A stretch of 38,950 nt of DNA from SVTX01 sp964526505 (GTDB lineage: Bacteria; Bacillota; Clostridia; Oscillospirales; CAG-272), in the NCBI GenBank assembly GCA_964526505.1, contig CAZGJC010000015.1, forward strand, positions 1 through 38,950. Direction: 5' to 3'. This document shows, piece after piece, positions 7,316-16,139 of this stretch (the first letter of the stretch is position 1; every line of letters begins with the position of its first letter). Under the pieces are notes generated by a model, which saw only the letters and a list, made by a program, of their open reading frames with translations, was not told the DNA's origin and ran no database searches. The position numbers were made by a program, and so were the translations under genes.

Positions 7316-8965
7316 TTAAAATCCAAGTACCTGCGATGCAATTGCAAAGTAAACCATAAGAGTTACTGTATCAACTATTGTGGCGATAAGAGGAGTAGCC
7401 ATAACCGCAGGGTCAAGACCTATTCTCTTGGCACCTATCGGCAGGCAAGAACCTATCAGTTTTGCTATAACTATCGCACAAAGCACGGTTATACTTACGA
7501 TTATTGCTATTTCTACATTTTCCCAAACAAATTTGCATCTGAAATCCACAACAATTGTTTTTATAAAACACGCAACGGATATACAGCCACCGCAAAGCAG
7601 AGAAACTCGAAATTCCTTCCAGATGATACGGAAAATATCGCCCATTGACACTTCATCAAGCGAAAGGGCACGAATGATTGCAACAGATGCTTGACTTCCC
7701 GCATTACCGCCCGTGTTCATAAGCATAGGCACGAAAGCGGTGAGAATTGCATAAGTTCCGAGAGCGGATTCATAATGTGTGATTATTGTACTTGTAAATA
7801 TTGCGGACACCATTATGATAAGGAGCCATGGAAAACGTTTTCTCCACGTTTCAAATACACCTGTTTTCATATATGGTTTATCGGTAGGTGTAATACCTGC
7901 CATTTTTTCTATATCTTCGGTAGCCTCTTCGGTAATGACGTCAAGGGCGTCATCGACTGTAACAATACCGACAAGTCTGTTTTCTTTATCGACTATCGGC
8001 AAAGCAAGCAGGTCGTATTTTGATATGGTATCTGCCACCGCTTCCTGGTCGTCAAGCGTGGATGCACATATTAACTGATCGCTCATTACATCTGCAACTA
8101 CGGCGTCGGGTTGAGAATAAAGCAAGTCCTTAAACGAAATGATGCCTTGCAGAACACGGCGATTATCGGTTACGTAAGCGTAATATACAGTTTCTTTATC
8201 TATACCGGTCAGTCTTATATGCTCTATAGCTTCCGCACAGGTCATCTCGGCACGCAGGTCGATAAATTCCGCCGTCATAACGCTACCTGCACTGTAATCG
8301 GGGTAAGCGAGGAATTTATTTATTTCCGCACGTGTTTCGGGTGTTGCGGTCTGCAAAACTCGACGAACGATATTTGCGGGCAATTCTTCAAGCATATCGA
8401 CGGCGTCGTCAACCGAAAGTTCTTCTATTATGAGAGAAATTTCACGGTCGGTCATTGCATTGATTATTTTTTTCTGCAAGTCACTGTCAAGTTCCGCAAA
8501 AACCTCGGCTGACGTATCTTTTTTGAGAAGTTTAAACACCGCAGGTATACGATGAGAGGGAAGTTCGGAGAAGAAGTCGGCGGCATCGACTGGGTTCAAA
8601 TCTTCAAGCGTATACATAAATTCCGCATAATTCTTTTGGTCAAGCAGATTTATGAGTTTTTCAAAAGTATTTTCAAGTTCTTCTTCGTATGCCTCTGTGG
8701 CACTTTCTTCGTTTTTATCGTCTTCAAGTTCTCGCTTTATTTCGGCGATATCTTCATAATCGGTATTTTCGTCGATATCGTCGATATTCATTTCATCGGT
8801 GTTTTCGGAACTTTCGTCATTATTATCTGTTATTGATTTATCTGAATTGTTATCTGCATTTAAAGGAGGTTCGGGATGAGGTATAACGGTATCGATTTGC
8901 TGTTCATTTTTGTCCGGTGTTATGTCTTCGGAAGTTTTTTTGTTTGCTTTTTCTTGTTCTTCCAT
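7316..8965 (-). CDS. mgtE: Magnesium transporter MgtE
   Basis: MgtE is a dimeric, Mg2+-gated Mg2+ channel of the plasma membrane. From ATG 8965 the product has 549 residues. A GTG directly before this ATG is equally in reach of the AAAGGAG site, and an ATG 69 bases upstream lacks one. After an unusually acidic N-terminal extension of about 90 residues come the MgtE N domain (FEKLINLLDQKNYAEF, DAADFFSELP), a CBS pair (YPDYSAGSVMTAEFIDL, then DQLICASTLDDQEAV and LVGIVTVDDALDVI), and a C-terminal membrane part with about five helices and the pore motif MNTGGNAGSQAS. A consensus promoter lies just upstream; the leader is too short for an M-box riboswitch. Confidence 0.95.
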   Translation of the reverse strand: MEEQEKANKKTSEDITPDKNEQQIDTVIPHPEPPLNADNNSDKSITDNNDESSENTDEMNIDDIDENTDYEDIAEIKRELEDDKNEESATEAYEEELENTFEKLINLLDQKNYAEFMYTLEDLNPVDAADFFSELPSHRIPAVFKLLKKDTSAEVFAELDSDLQKKIINAMTDREISLIIEELSVDDAVDMLEELPANIVRRVLQTATPETRAEINKFLAYPDYSAGSVMTAEFIDLRAEMTCAEAIEHIRLTGIDKETVYYAYVTDNRRVLQGIISFKDLLYSQPDAVVADVMSDQLICASTLDDQEAVADTISKYDLLALPIVDKENRLVGIVTVDDALDVITEEATEDIEKMAGITPTDKPYMKTGVFETWRKRFPWLLIIMVSAIFTSTIITHYESALGTYAILTAFVPMLMNTGGNAGSQASVAIIRALSLDEVSMGDIFRIIWKEFRVSLLCGGCISVACFIKTIVVDFRCKFVWENVEIAIIVSITVLCAIVIAKLIGSCLPIGAKRIGLDPAVMATPLIATIVDTVTLMVYFAIASQVLGF

Positions 8966-9005
8966 CACGTAAGCACTCCTTTCTTTTTTGTGTCCAACAC
9001 CATTT

Positions 9006-9034
9006 AGTATACCACTTTTGTGCTTTGTTGTCAA
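9006..9034 (-). promoter_or_regulatory. Sigma-A-type promoter of mgtE
   Basis: On the minus strand TTGACA (9034-9029) and TATACT (9011-9006) are separated by exactly 17 bases. The predicted transcript starts near 8999, about 34 bases before the mgtE start codon. Confidence 0.85.
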
Positions 9035-9065
9035 CCGATTTTGTACCTGTGTTTTTTTACCAAAT

Positions 9066-9098
9066 AAAAAGCGACGCCACGGTGTGACGTCACTTTTT
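9066..9098 (-). terminator. Intrinsic terminator of groESL
   Basis: Arms 9066-9080 and 9084-9098 pair over 15 bp with two G-T wobbles and a 3-base loop. The minus strand ends in TTTTTATTT. It lies 22 bases after the groEL stop codon and just upstream of the mgtE promoter. Confidence 0.9.
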
Positions 9099-9119
9099 TA
9101 TTTGTTCTACAAGTGGAAA

Positions 9120-10745
9120 TTAATACATTCCGCCCATTCCGCCTGCGGCAGGTGCTGCCGGTTCTGGCTCGGGGATATCCGCAACAACAGATTCTGTTGT
9201 GAGAATTACAGATGCGATTGATGCCGCATTTTGAAGTGCCGAACGTGTTACCTTTTTGGGGTCGATAATGCCGGCAGAGAGCATATCAACGTATTCTTCG
9301 TTATAAGCGTCAAATCCATATCCGACTTTACCGGAGGACATAATCTTATCTACGATTACCGCTCCGTCAAAACCTGCATTTGCCGCAATTTGACGAACAG
9401 GTTCTTCAAGTGCACGGAGAACTATCTTAACGCCTGTCTTTTCGTCTCCATCAACTGTTTCGAGAAGTTTTCTCACTGCCGGAATTGCGTTGAGGTAAGC
9501 CGTTCCGCCACCTGCAACAACGCCTTCTTCAACTGCCGCCTTAGTTGCGTTGAGTGCGTCCTCAATACGGAGTTTCTTTTCTTTCATCTCGGCTTCGGTT
9601 GCGGCACCGACCTTGATAACCGCTACGCCACCTGCAAGTTTTGCAAGTCTTTCTTGGAGTTTTTCACGGTCAAAGTCAGACGTTGTCGTTTCAATTGCCG
9701 TTCTTATTTGATGAACTCTTGCCTTGATTTCGTCTGCATTGCCCGCACCGCCTACGATGATGGTGTTTTCTTTTGTAATCTTAACCTGTCTTGCGTGACC
9801 CAAAACTTCAATTCCTGCATCTTTGAGTTCAAGACCGATTTCGGAAGAAACTACTTCGCCACCTGTAAGGATTGCGATATCACGGAGCATTTCCTTACGT
9901 CTGTCGCCAAAGCCGGGAGCTTTAACTGCAACGCAAGTAAACGTACCACGGAGTTTATTGAGAACGAGAGTGGTGAGTGCTTCGCCCTCTACGTCTTCTG
10001 CGATTATAACGAGTTTTCTGCCACTCTGAACGAGTTGTTCGAGGAGGGGAAGAATATCGTTGATGGTTGCTATCTTCTTATCTGTGATGAGAATGAGTGC
10101 GTCGTCGATAACCGCTTCCATTTTGTCGGAGTCTGTAACCATATAGGGAGAGAGATATCCACGGTCAAACTGCATACCCTCAACAACTTCGGAATAAGTC
10201 TCTGCGGATTTGGATTCTTCGATGGTGATAACGCCGTCTGCTGTTACCTTTTCCATGGCATCTGCAATAAGTTCGCCGTAGATTGCATCACCTGATGAAA
10301 TTGTACCTACACGTGCGATATCTTCTTTGCCGTTAACCGTCTTACAGTTTTCATTGAGTGCTTCAACTGCCGTATCAACTGCCTTTTGGATACCCTTACG
10401 GATAACCATGGGGTTGGCACCTGCCGTTACGTTCTTCATACCTTCACGAACGAATGCCTGAGCGAGAAGTGTAGCGGTTGTAGTACCATCGCCCGCCGCA
10501 TCGTTTGTTTTTGTTGCAACCTCACGAACAAGGCGTGCACCCATATTCTCGGCTTCATCTTCAAGTTCGATTTCCTTTGCGATTGTAACACCGTCGTTTG
10601 TAATAAGCGGTGCACCGTATTTCTTATCGAGAACAACGTTTCTGCCCTTGGGACCGAGAGTGATTTTTACTGTATTTGCAAGTTTGTCAATGCCTCTGAC
10701 AAGGGCATCTCTTGCTTCAATTCCGTAAAGAATAGTTTTTGCCAT
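9120..10745 (-). CDS. groEL: Chaperonin GroEL (Hsp60)
   Basis: GroEL is the 14-subunit ATP-driven folding chamber that works with GroES. The 541-residue product starts AKTILYGIEARDALVRGIDK and has the ATP-binding TLGPKGRNVVLDKK and GDGTTTATLLAQ, the apical-domain segment VEGEALTTLVLNKLRGT, and VEEGVVAGGGTAYL. The tail is short and ends EPEPAAPAAGGMGGMY, a variant of the usual GGM repeat that closes with tyrosine. It lies 21 bases after groES on the minus strand with a good ribosome binding site (AAGAAGG). The operon is controlled from the CIRCE region upstream of groES. Confidence 0.98.
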   Translation of the reverse strand: MAKTILYGIEARDALVRGIDKLANTVKITLGPKGRNVVLDKKYGAPLITNDGVTIAKEIELEDEAENMGARLVREVATKTNDAAGDGTTTATLLAQAFVREGMKNVTAGANPMVIRKGIQKAVDTAVEALNENCKTVNGKEDIARVGTISSGDAIYGELIADAMEKVTADGVITIEESKSAETYSEVVEGMQFDRGYLSPYMVTDSDKMEAVIDDALILITDKKIATINDILPLLEQLVQSGRKLVIIAEDVEGEALTTLVLNKLRGTFTCVAVKAPGFGDRRKEMLRDIAILTGGEVVSSEIGLELKDAGIEVLGHARQVKITKENTIIVGGAGNADEIKARVHQIRTAIETTTSDFDREKLQERLAKLAGGVAVIKVGAATEAEMKEKKLRIEDALNATKAAVEEGVVAGGGTAYLNAIPAVRKLLETVDGDEKTGVKIVLRALEEPVRQIAANAGFDGAVIVDKIMSSGKVGYGFDAYNEEYVDMLSAGIIDPKKVTRSALQNAASIASVILTTESVVADIPEPEPAAPAAGGMGGMY

Positions 10746-10766
10746 AAAATTTACCTTCTTTCAAAA

Positions 10767-11051
10767 TTATTCGACGATAGCGAAAATATCGTCTTCGGAA
10801 AGAACAACGTATTCTACGCCGTCCATTTTAACGGATGTGCCTGCGTATTTGCTGGCGATAACTTTTTCGCCTACTTTAACTGTCATGGGAATAAGTTTGC
10901 CGTCTTCAACTTTACCTGCACCGACAGCGATAACCTCGGCTATCTGGGGCTTTTCCTGTGCAGAGGCTGTGAGGATAATTCCTGTTTTTGTTTTCTCCTC
11001 GGCTTCGATGAATTTTATTACGACTCTGTTTTGAAGTGGTTTTAACGTCAT
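10767..11051 (-). CDS. groES: Co-chaperonin GroES (Hsp10)
   Basis: The 94-residue co-chaperonin caps the GroEL ring. It begins TLKPLQNRVVIKFIEAEEKT, contains the mobile loop KTKTGIILTASAQEKPQ (residues about 19-35) and ends VVLSEDDIFAIVE, all normal for the family. AAGGAGG precedes the start. It is the first gene of the groESL operon, and a CIRCE-like operator with one degenerate arm lies 52 bases upstream. Confidence 0.97.
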   Translation of the reverse strand: MTLKPLQNRVVIKFIEAEEKTKTGIILTASAQEKPQIAEVIAVGAGKVEDGKLIPMTVKVGEKVIASKYAGTSVKMDGVEYVVLSEDDIFAIVE

Positions 11052-11102
11052 AATATTTTCCTCCTTTTAAAATATGTAAGATGTTTTTATCGTATTTGTC
11101 TG

Positions 11103-11129
11103 TTGGCAATCAATGGCTTTGAGTGCTAA
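11103..11129 (-). promoter_or_regulatory. CIRCE operator (HrcA site) upstream of groES, one arm degenerate
   Basis: GAGTGCTAA (11121-11129) is a perfect CIRCE arm. Exactly nine bases before it, TTGGCAATC (11103-11111) matches seven of nine positions of the other arm, TTAGCACTC. CIRCE is the binding site of the heat-shock repressor HrcA, so groESL is expected to be HrcA-controlled, perhaps less tightly than with two perfect arms. Confidence 0.85.
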
Positions 11130-11137
11130 CACAGTAT

Positions 11138-11165
11138 ATTTTACACTATATTGGAAAAAAATCAA
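11138..11165 (-). promoter_or_regulatory. Probable promoter of groESL
   Basis: On the minus strand TTGATT (11165-11160) and TAAAAT (11143-11138) lie 16 bases apart. The predicted transcript start falls at or next to the CIRCE element, the usual arrangement for repression. An overlapping TATACT a few bases on is an alternative -10 box. Confidence 0.55.
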
Positions 11166-11336
11166 GGGGTAAATTGCAATATTCACACATTGTTAACAAA
11201 GAAAATTTTTGCTTAACATAAAAGAAGAATAAAAGGTCGAAAAATCTGAATTTCGGACATAAATCATTAGATTTAAGGCATACAATGTTATGACGGAAAA
11301 CATAAAACGGTAAAAGTTTTGAGGAGGTTTTAAGTG

Positions 11337-12728
11337 ATGGAAAAAATCAATGATGTTTTGGGAGTGCTAACTCCGATTTTGCTTTTGTGTGTCGGAATAT
11401 TTTTTCTTATTAAGTTAAGATGTTTCTTTTTGCGTCACCCGATAATGACGTTTCGCAGTGCGATATCCGGCGGTGCGGTCGAGGGCAAGTCACAGATGCG
11501 TGCATTATGTCTGGCACTTGCCGGGACGCTTGGCGTTGGCAATATTGTCGGTGTTGCGTCATCGGTGGCAATCGGCGGATACGGTTCGATATTTTGGATG
11601 TGGGTCTGTGCATTTGTGGCTATGGTTTTAAAATATGCGGAGATTGTTCTTGCACTGATTTACAGACAATATGACGGTAATGGTATGCCGTATGGCGGAG
11701 CGTATTATTACATAAGGGAATTTTTTTCTTCAAAGGGAATTAAAAGAATGGGTACGTTTTGCGGTGGTATTTTTGCGATTTGCTGTATTTTAAATTCCGT
11801 TACGATGGGCGGAATTATTCAATCCAATGCGATAAGCACCGCATTTTACGGTTGTTTCGGAGTCCCTAAGTGGATTTGCGGAATATCAATAGCGTTATTA
11901 TCTTTTTTCGTGACTATCGGAGGAAGCGAAAAAATAAGTAACTTTACGGAAAAACTCGTTATAGTGATGAGTGTGGGATATACCGTTATTTGTCTTGTTG
12001 TACTTATAGTTTACAGGGGACAGATTTTGCCGTCGCTTAAAAAAATATTTTTCGACGCTTTTAATATAAAGAGTGTCGGGGGAGGTGTATTGTGCTTTCT
12101 CTTTTCACGTGGATTTCGTATGGGCAGTATGAGGGGGCTTATGTCAAATGAGGCAGGATGCGGAACGGCTCCTGCGGCACACGCAACGTCAAACACAAAA
12201 TGTCCCGCAAAACAAGGTGTACTCGGCATTATCGAAGTGTTTGTCGATACCATAATTTTATGCACGCTTACGGCACTTGTCATAATTATAGCCGGAGAGT
12301 CGGTGCTTGCGGACGTTGAAAACCCCATGATGATAACGTTGGGAGCGTTTGTGAAACTGCTTGGTAGTTGGGCAGGGGTTTTTATCTGCATTTGTGTATT
12401 GCTTTTCGGCTTTGCGACGATTTTGTGTTTTGCTCATTACGGGAGCGAGGCTATAAGATATTTTTGCACGGGTGGTTTTACAAAAAGAATTTTTATCTTT
12501 ATATACACGCTTTTTGTGTTTTCGGGAGCGATTTTTACAAGCGTTACGGCGTGGGAACTTGCGGATTTGGCACTCGGAATTATGACCGTTCTAAATTTAT
12601 GTATACTGTGTCTTATGAGCGATATTGTTAAACGGGAGACGGAAAATTTCATTTTTGAGTGCAAAAAGGAAAAACAATTGAAAAATAAAAAACGTCCCCG
12701 ACGATACGTCGAGGACGAAAAAATTTAA
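11337..12728 (+). CDS. Alanine or glycine/sodium symporter, AGCS family
   Basis: A membrane carrier expected to take up alanine or glycine with sodium. The product has 463 residues from ATG 11337; GTG at 11334 directly before it is an alternative, with GAGGAGG at 11321-11327. It has about ten hydrophobic helices and the family blocks MTFRSAISGG, LAGTLGVGNIVGVASSVAIGG (split here by position 60-85), MVLKYAEIVLAL, GMPYGGAYYYI, and GSMRGLMSNEAGCGTAPAAHA. The C-terminus is a basic soluble tail (KKEKQLKNKKRPRR). Its last codons overlap the terminator of the convergent recG. Substrate choice cannot be read from sequence. No riboswitch is obvious in the 285 bases upstream. Confidence 0.9.
   Translation: MEKINDVLGVLTPILLLCVGIFFLIKLRCFFLRHPIMTFRSAISGGAVEGKSQMRALCLALAGTLGVGNIVGVASSVAIGGYGSIFWMWVCAFVAMVLKYAEIVLALIYRQYDGNGMPYGGAYYYIREFFSSKGIKRMGTFCGGIFAICCILNSVTMGGIIQSNAISTAFYGCFGVPKWICGISIALLSFFVTIGGSEKISNFTEKLVIVMSVGYTVICLVVLIVYRGQILPSLKKIFFDAFNIKSVGGGVLCFLFSRGFRMGSMRGLMSNEAGCGTAPAAHATSNTKCPAKQGVLGIIEVFVDTIILCTLTALVIIIAGESVLADVENPMMITLGAFVKLLGSWAGVFICICVLLFGFATILCFAHYGSEAIRYFCTGGFTKRIFIFIYTLFVFSGAIFTSVTAWELADLALGIMTVLNLCILCLMSDIVKRETENFIFECKKEKQLKNKKRPRRYVEDEKI
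12693..12717 (-). terminator. recG terminator lying inside the 3' end of the symporter gene
   Basis: CGTCCCCGACG (12693-12703) and CGTCGAGGACG (12707-12717) form an 11-bp stem with one wobble and a 3-base loop. On the minus strand it is followed by TTTTTTATTTTT (12692-12681). It sits 26 bases after the recG stop codon and within the last codons of the convergent symporter gene. Confidence 0.85.
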
Positions 12729-12742
12729 ATTAGGGTACGGAT

Positions 12743-14893
12743 TCAGTTTATCACGTCGCTTCGGATTGAGAAAATTCTGTTTACCTCTTCGGAAAGTTCC
12801 GGGTGCATAGACAAATCCTTGTCTTGCGTAAGCAGTTTTTTTGCTTGTTCGAACGCACTGTTCATAAGGTCTGCGTCGTTGCACATATCGGCAAGACGGA
12901 AATCCATATCTCCGCTTTGTCTTATGCTACTTGACGTACTTGTGGATATAAAATCTCCGGGACCTCTGATTTTCAGATCTTGCTCCGCAATTTCAAATCC
13001 GTCGTAAGAAGAGCACATGGTTTTAAGACGTCTTGTTGCGTTTTCTCCGAGGGATGATAGTTTAGGTGTACCCGAGACGAGAATACAGTAGGATTTACGC
13101 ATACCTCTGCCCACTCTTCCTCTCAATTGATGTAATTGAGACAGTCCGAATCTTTCCGCATTTTCGACTATCATAAGGCTTGCATTGGGAACGTTGACTC
13201 CCACCTCAATTACCGTTGTGGAGACAAGAACATCGATTTTACCCGATGAAAACCTTGTCATTATTTCATCTTTTTCTTTTGCACTCATTCTTCCGTGCAG
13301 ATATGCAACTCTTACGTTAGGCATACGTGCGGACAGGGAAGAGGCGTATTCGGTGGCGGTTTTAAGCGGTGTTTTCTCCTTTTTTTGAGGAACGGTTGAA
13401 TACGTATCTATATCCGAGAAGAGAATTTCGTCGTCAAATTCTTCTTCGGCTTCCTCAACGGCAGGGCAGACTATATACACCTGACCGCCGTCGTTTACAT
13501 TTTTTTGAATAAAGTTATCAAGTCGTGTGCGGTATCCCTCATCAACAAGAAAGGTATCGACTCGTTGTCTGCCTGCCGGCATCTCGTCGATTTTTGAAAG
13601 TTTGAGATCCCCGTACATAACAAGGGCGAGAGAGCGTGGAATGGGAGTAGCACTCATAACAAGTACGTGTGGGTGATTGTTTCGCTCCGAAAGTGCGGAA
13701 CGCTGACCTACGCCGAACCTGTGTTGTTCATCGGTTATGACAAGTCCTGCACGACTGAATTTTACTCCGTCGGATATAAGGGCTTGCGTGCCTATTACGA
13801 TATCTACTCTGTCCGATGAATCGGATGGTATTCTTTCATGCAATTTCTTCTTTTGAGATGGTGTGAGAGAACCCGTGAGAAGTTCACAGGAAAATCCGAG
13901 TTTTGAGAACATTGCCGAAAGTTCGGAATAATGTTGATTGGCAAGTATTTCGGTAGGAGTCATAAGTGCCGCTTGATATCCGTTTTGCACCGCCATATAT
14001 ATGGCGGCCGCGGCACACACGGTTTTTCCGCACCCCACATCGCCTATAACTATTCTGCCCATGGGGGTACTTTTTGACATATCGTCACGTATTTCGTTTA
14101 TAACACGGGTTTGTGCGTTTGTCAGTTTATACGGCAAAAGCGACAGAAATGGCGTCATGTCATTCTTTTCACACACCGGTGCCAAATATTCGCACGTTTT
14201 ACCGTTGGAACGTCCGATGCCTGATGCGAAAAGGAAAAATTCGTCGAAAATCAGGCGTTTTTTTGCTTGCGTGAGAGATTTATAATCGGTCGGTGCATGA
14301 ATTTGTTCAAAAGCAAATGAAAGAGAACACAGGTTGTTTTCACTTAAAATTTCGCTTGGCATATAGTCGCATATGCCTTGTGAAAGTTTAAGTGCGGAAA
14401 GTATATGCGATGATATTACTTTTTGGCTTAAACCGTCGGTGAGTCTGTATATCGGTACAAGAGATGGAGGCGGAAAACTTTCGTTATACGCTTCGGCAAC
14501 GGGTGAGGTCATTTCGTATTTTTTGCCGTGGCGGTCAACCTTTCCCCAAAAGCGAAAAACTTCGCCGACGTGGAATTTATCTTTCATATAATTTTGATTG
14601 AAGTACGTGATTTCGCATATGTCTCGCTCATCGAACGCACGAAATTTGAGAAGAGACATTCCACGTTTTACAAGACTTATTTTCGGTTCTGTTGCCACGG
14701 TCATAATTATGGCATTTTTGATATCGCTTTGGCTCTCGGACAGAGAAACCACATTGCCTCTGTTTTCGTATGAACGTGGAAAATTATAAAGCAAGTCGCC
14801 AACCGAAAAGACACCCAAGCGTGCGTAGGATGCGGATTTTGCTTTGCCTACGCCGTATAGGTCGGTTATCGGAATGCGGTGTATATCGGTCAT
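12743..14893 (-). CDS. recG: ATP-dependent DNA helicase RecG
   Basis: RecG remodels stalled replication forks and Holliday junctions. The 716-residue product has the N-terminal wedge/OB domain (residues about 1-210, including LYGVGKAKSASYARLGV and FWGKVDRHGKKYEMTSP), then the superfamily 2 helicase core with Walker A GDVGCGKT at 284-291, DEQH at 388-391, and the C-terminal VSTTVIEVGVNVPNASLM, RFGLSQLHQLRGRVGRG and the RecG-specific QDLKIRGPGDF. Length is slightly above the family average. It lies 53 bases after the recombinase gene on the same strand, so both may be read from one transcript. Confidence 0.97.
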   Translation of the reverse strand: MTDIHRIPITDLYGVGKAKSASYARLGVFSVGDLLYNFPRSYENRGNVVSLSESQSDIKNAIIMTVATEPKISLVKRGMSLLKFRAFDERDICEITYFNQNYMKDKFHVGEVFRFWGKVDRHGKKYEMTSPVAEAYNESFPPPSLVPIYRLTDGLSQKVISSHILSALKLSQGICDYMPSEILSENNLCSLSFAFEQIHAPTDYKSLTQAKKRLIFDEFFLFASGIGRSNGKTCEYLAPVCEKNDMTPFLSLLPYKLTNAQTRVINEIRDDMSKSTPMGRIVIGDVGCGKTVCAAAAIYMAVQNGYQAALMTPTEILANQHYSELSAMFSKLGFSCELLTGSLTPSQKKKLHERIPSDSSDRVDIVIGTQALISDGVKFSRAGLVITDEQHRFGVGQRSALSERNNHPHVLVMSATPIPRSLALVMYGDLKLSKIDEMPAGRQRVDTFLVDEGYRTRLDNFIQKNVNDGGQVYIVCPAVEEAEEEFDDEILFSDIDTYSTVPQKKEKTPLKTATEYASSLSARMPNVRVAYLHGRMSAKEKDEIMTRFSSGKIDVLVSTTVIEVGVNVPNASLMIVENAERFGLSQLHQLRGRVGRGMRKSYCILVSGTPKLSSLGENATRRLKTMCSSYDGFEIAEQDLKIRGPGDFISTSTSSSIRQSGDMDFRLADMCNDADLMNSAFEQAKKLLTQDKDLSMHPELSEEVNRIFSIRSDVIN

Positions 14894-14946
14894 TGGTTTT
14901 TACTCCGTTTCTTTCGGATTTGTATGCAAAAATATATGGCACAAAT

Positions 14947-15969
14947 TCAATCTTTTTTGTCCGCTTTGGTATCCGTAATTGAAGCGAGCGGATTTTCGTT
15001 CATTGCATTCATCATATTTTTGTCGCTGACGTGAGTATATATCTGTGTGGTGTTAAGTTGTTCGTGACCGAGAATGTCTTTGAGAACACGTATATCTACG
15101 TTGCCTGACTGATACATTAACGTCGCCGCAGTATGACGAAGTTTATGAACCGAGTAGTGTTTCGAACCGAGACCTGCCAAATTGAGATATTTATATACCA
15201 TAGCCTGAACGGTTTTTACACTTATCCTGTTGTCACGGTTACTTAAAAATACCGCTTTGTCGGGAATTTTGATATTTCGTTCTGTAAGTCTTTCACCGAC
15301 AAGGTATTCTTTGAGAACGGTTTTACAAGCATCATTGAGGTAAATTATACGCTCTTTGCTTCCTTTTCCGACCACACGTATATATGCAAGGTTACGTTCT
15401 ATATCGTTCAAATTTAAGCCGACAAGTTCGGACAAACGCATACCGCAGTTGAGAAACATTGTTATCATACACAGGTCACGCAGACGTGATTTCGATTCGG
15501 TGTCGTTTCTTACCGCATCAAGCAACATTTTCGATTCTTCAAGAGAAAGGAATTTCGGTAGAGTTTTTTTGTGTTTCGGGGATTCTATATTTGCCGCAGG
15601 GTTTTCTTCCAGATATCCTCGCTTGACTGTGATGAATTTAAAAAATCCCTTTATGGCGGAAAGTTTACGGGATTTTGATGCCCACATATTTTTTCTTGTG
15701 CTTCCCGTATACAGCAAGAAATCGTATATATTTTCCGTGCGAATATTTTTTACGTAATCTATATCGATTACCGACACGTCTATTTGCAAAAATTCTTCCG
15801 AATCGGGGTCAATACCGTTATCTTTGGCAATGAGATATCTGAAAAAAGTTCTCAAATCCAGCAGGTATTCCTCGACAGTTTTTGGAGAACAGCCCTGTAT
15901 TGAAGTTTTGTATGATGCAAATTCACGCACAATGGGCGGAAATTCGTCTATATTTACGGTGTACGGCAT
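14947..15969 (-). CDS. Tyrosine recombinase, XerC/XerD type
   Basis: A site-specific recombinase of the family that resolves chromosome dimers. The 340-residue product has an N-terminal SAM-like core-binding domain (residues about 10-120) and a C-terminal catalytic domain with all six active-site residues: Arg178, Lys202, His275, Arg278, His302 and Tyr311. The spacing is nearly that of XerD (Arg to Lys 24, His to Tyr 9). It is about 40 residues longer than XerC or XerD, mainly from an insert near residues 48-75. The start has GGAGGG six bases upstream. The context (recG next door, no phage or transposon genes) suggests a chromosomal Xer enzyme rather than an integrase. Confidence 0.88.
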   Translation of the reverse strand: MPYTVNIDEFPPIVREFASYKTSIQGCSPKTVEEYLLDLRTFFRYLIAKDNGIDPDSEEFLQIDVSVIDIDYVKNIRTENIYDFLLYTGSTRKNMWASKSRKLSAIKGFFKFITVKRGYLEENPAANIESPKHKKTLPKFLSLEESKMLLDAVRNDTESKSRLRDLCMITMFLNCGMRLSELVGLNLNDIERNLAYIRVVGKGSKERIIYLNDACKTVLKEYLVGERLTERNIKIPDKAVFLSNRDNRISVKTVQAMVYKYLNLAGLGSKHYSVHKLRHTAATLMYQSGNVDIRVLKDILGHEQLNTTQIYTHVSDKNMMNAMNENPLASITDTKADKKD

Positions 15970-15981
15970 ATTTTGCCCTCC

Positions 15982-16021
15982 ATTTAATTATACAAAATAA
16001 TTACTTTGATTTAATTATACA
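15982..16021. repeat. 13-bp direct repeat between the divergent recombinase and membrane protein genes
   Basis: ATTTAATTATACA occurs at 15982-15994 and again at 16009-16021. On the minus strand each copy contains TATAAT. The upstream copy (16019-16014) is a possible -10 box for the recombinase gene, although no good -35 box is present. An inverted 11-base copy (16096-16106) overlaps the -10 box of the divergent gene. Confidence 0.5.
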
Positions 16022-16072
16022 TACAATCGTTATTTATTTAGTGGATAATCTGTAAATTTTAGAAAAAGCGTG

Positions 16073-16101
16073 TTGAAAAGTTTTTGTTTTTCAGATATAA
16101 T
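16073..16101 (+). promoter_or_regulatory. Sigma-A-type promoter of the membrane protein gene at 16140
   Basis: TTGAAA (16073-16078) and TATAAT (16096-16101) are separated by 17 bases; the start codon is at 16140. Confidence 0.8.
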
Positions 16102-16139
16102 TAAATAACGTAATTTTGTCGGAGAGGGATTTTTATCAA

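Noticed and set aside
8966..9065. M-box magnesium riboswitch before mgtE
   Set aside because: The leader after the promoter is only about 34 bases, too short for the roughly 150-base aptamer.
9231..10295. 354-codon open frame on the plus strand inside groEL
   Set aside because: It is antisense to groEL, has no start signals, and its composition is that of a mirror frame.
11166..11336. Glycine riboswitch before the alanine/glycine symporter
   Set aside because: The conserved core and a paired expression platform could not be found by eye in this stretch.
15970..16139. Possible dif site next to the Xer-type recombinase
   Set aside because: No 28-bp sequence with the two 11-bp arms around a 6-bp centre of known dif sites is recognisable; only AT-rich repeats are seen.
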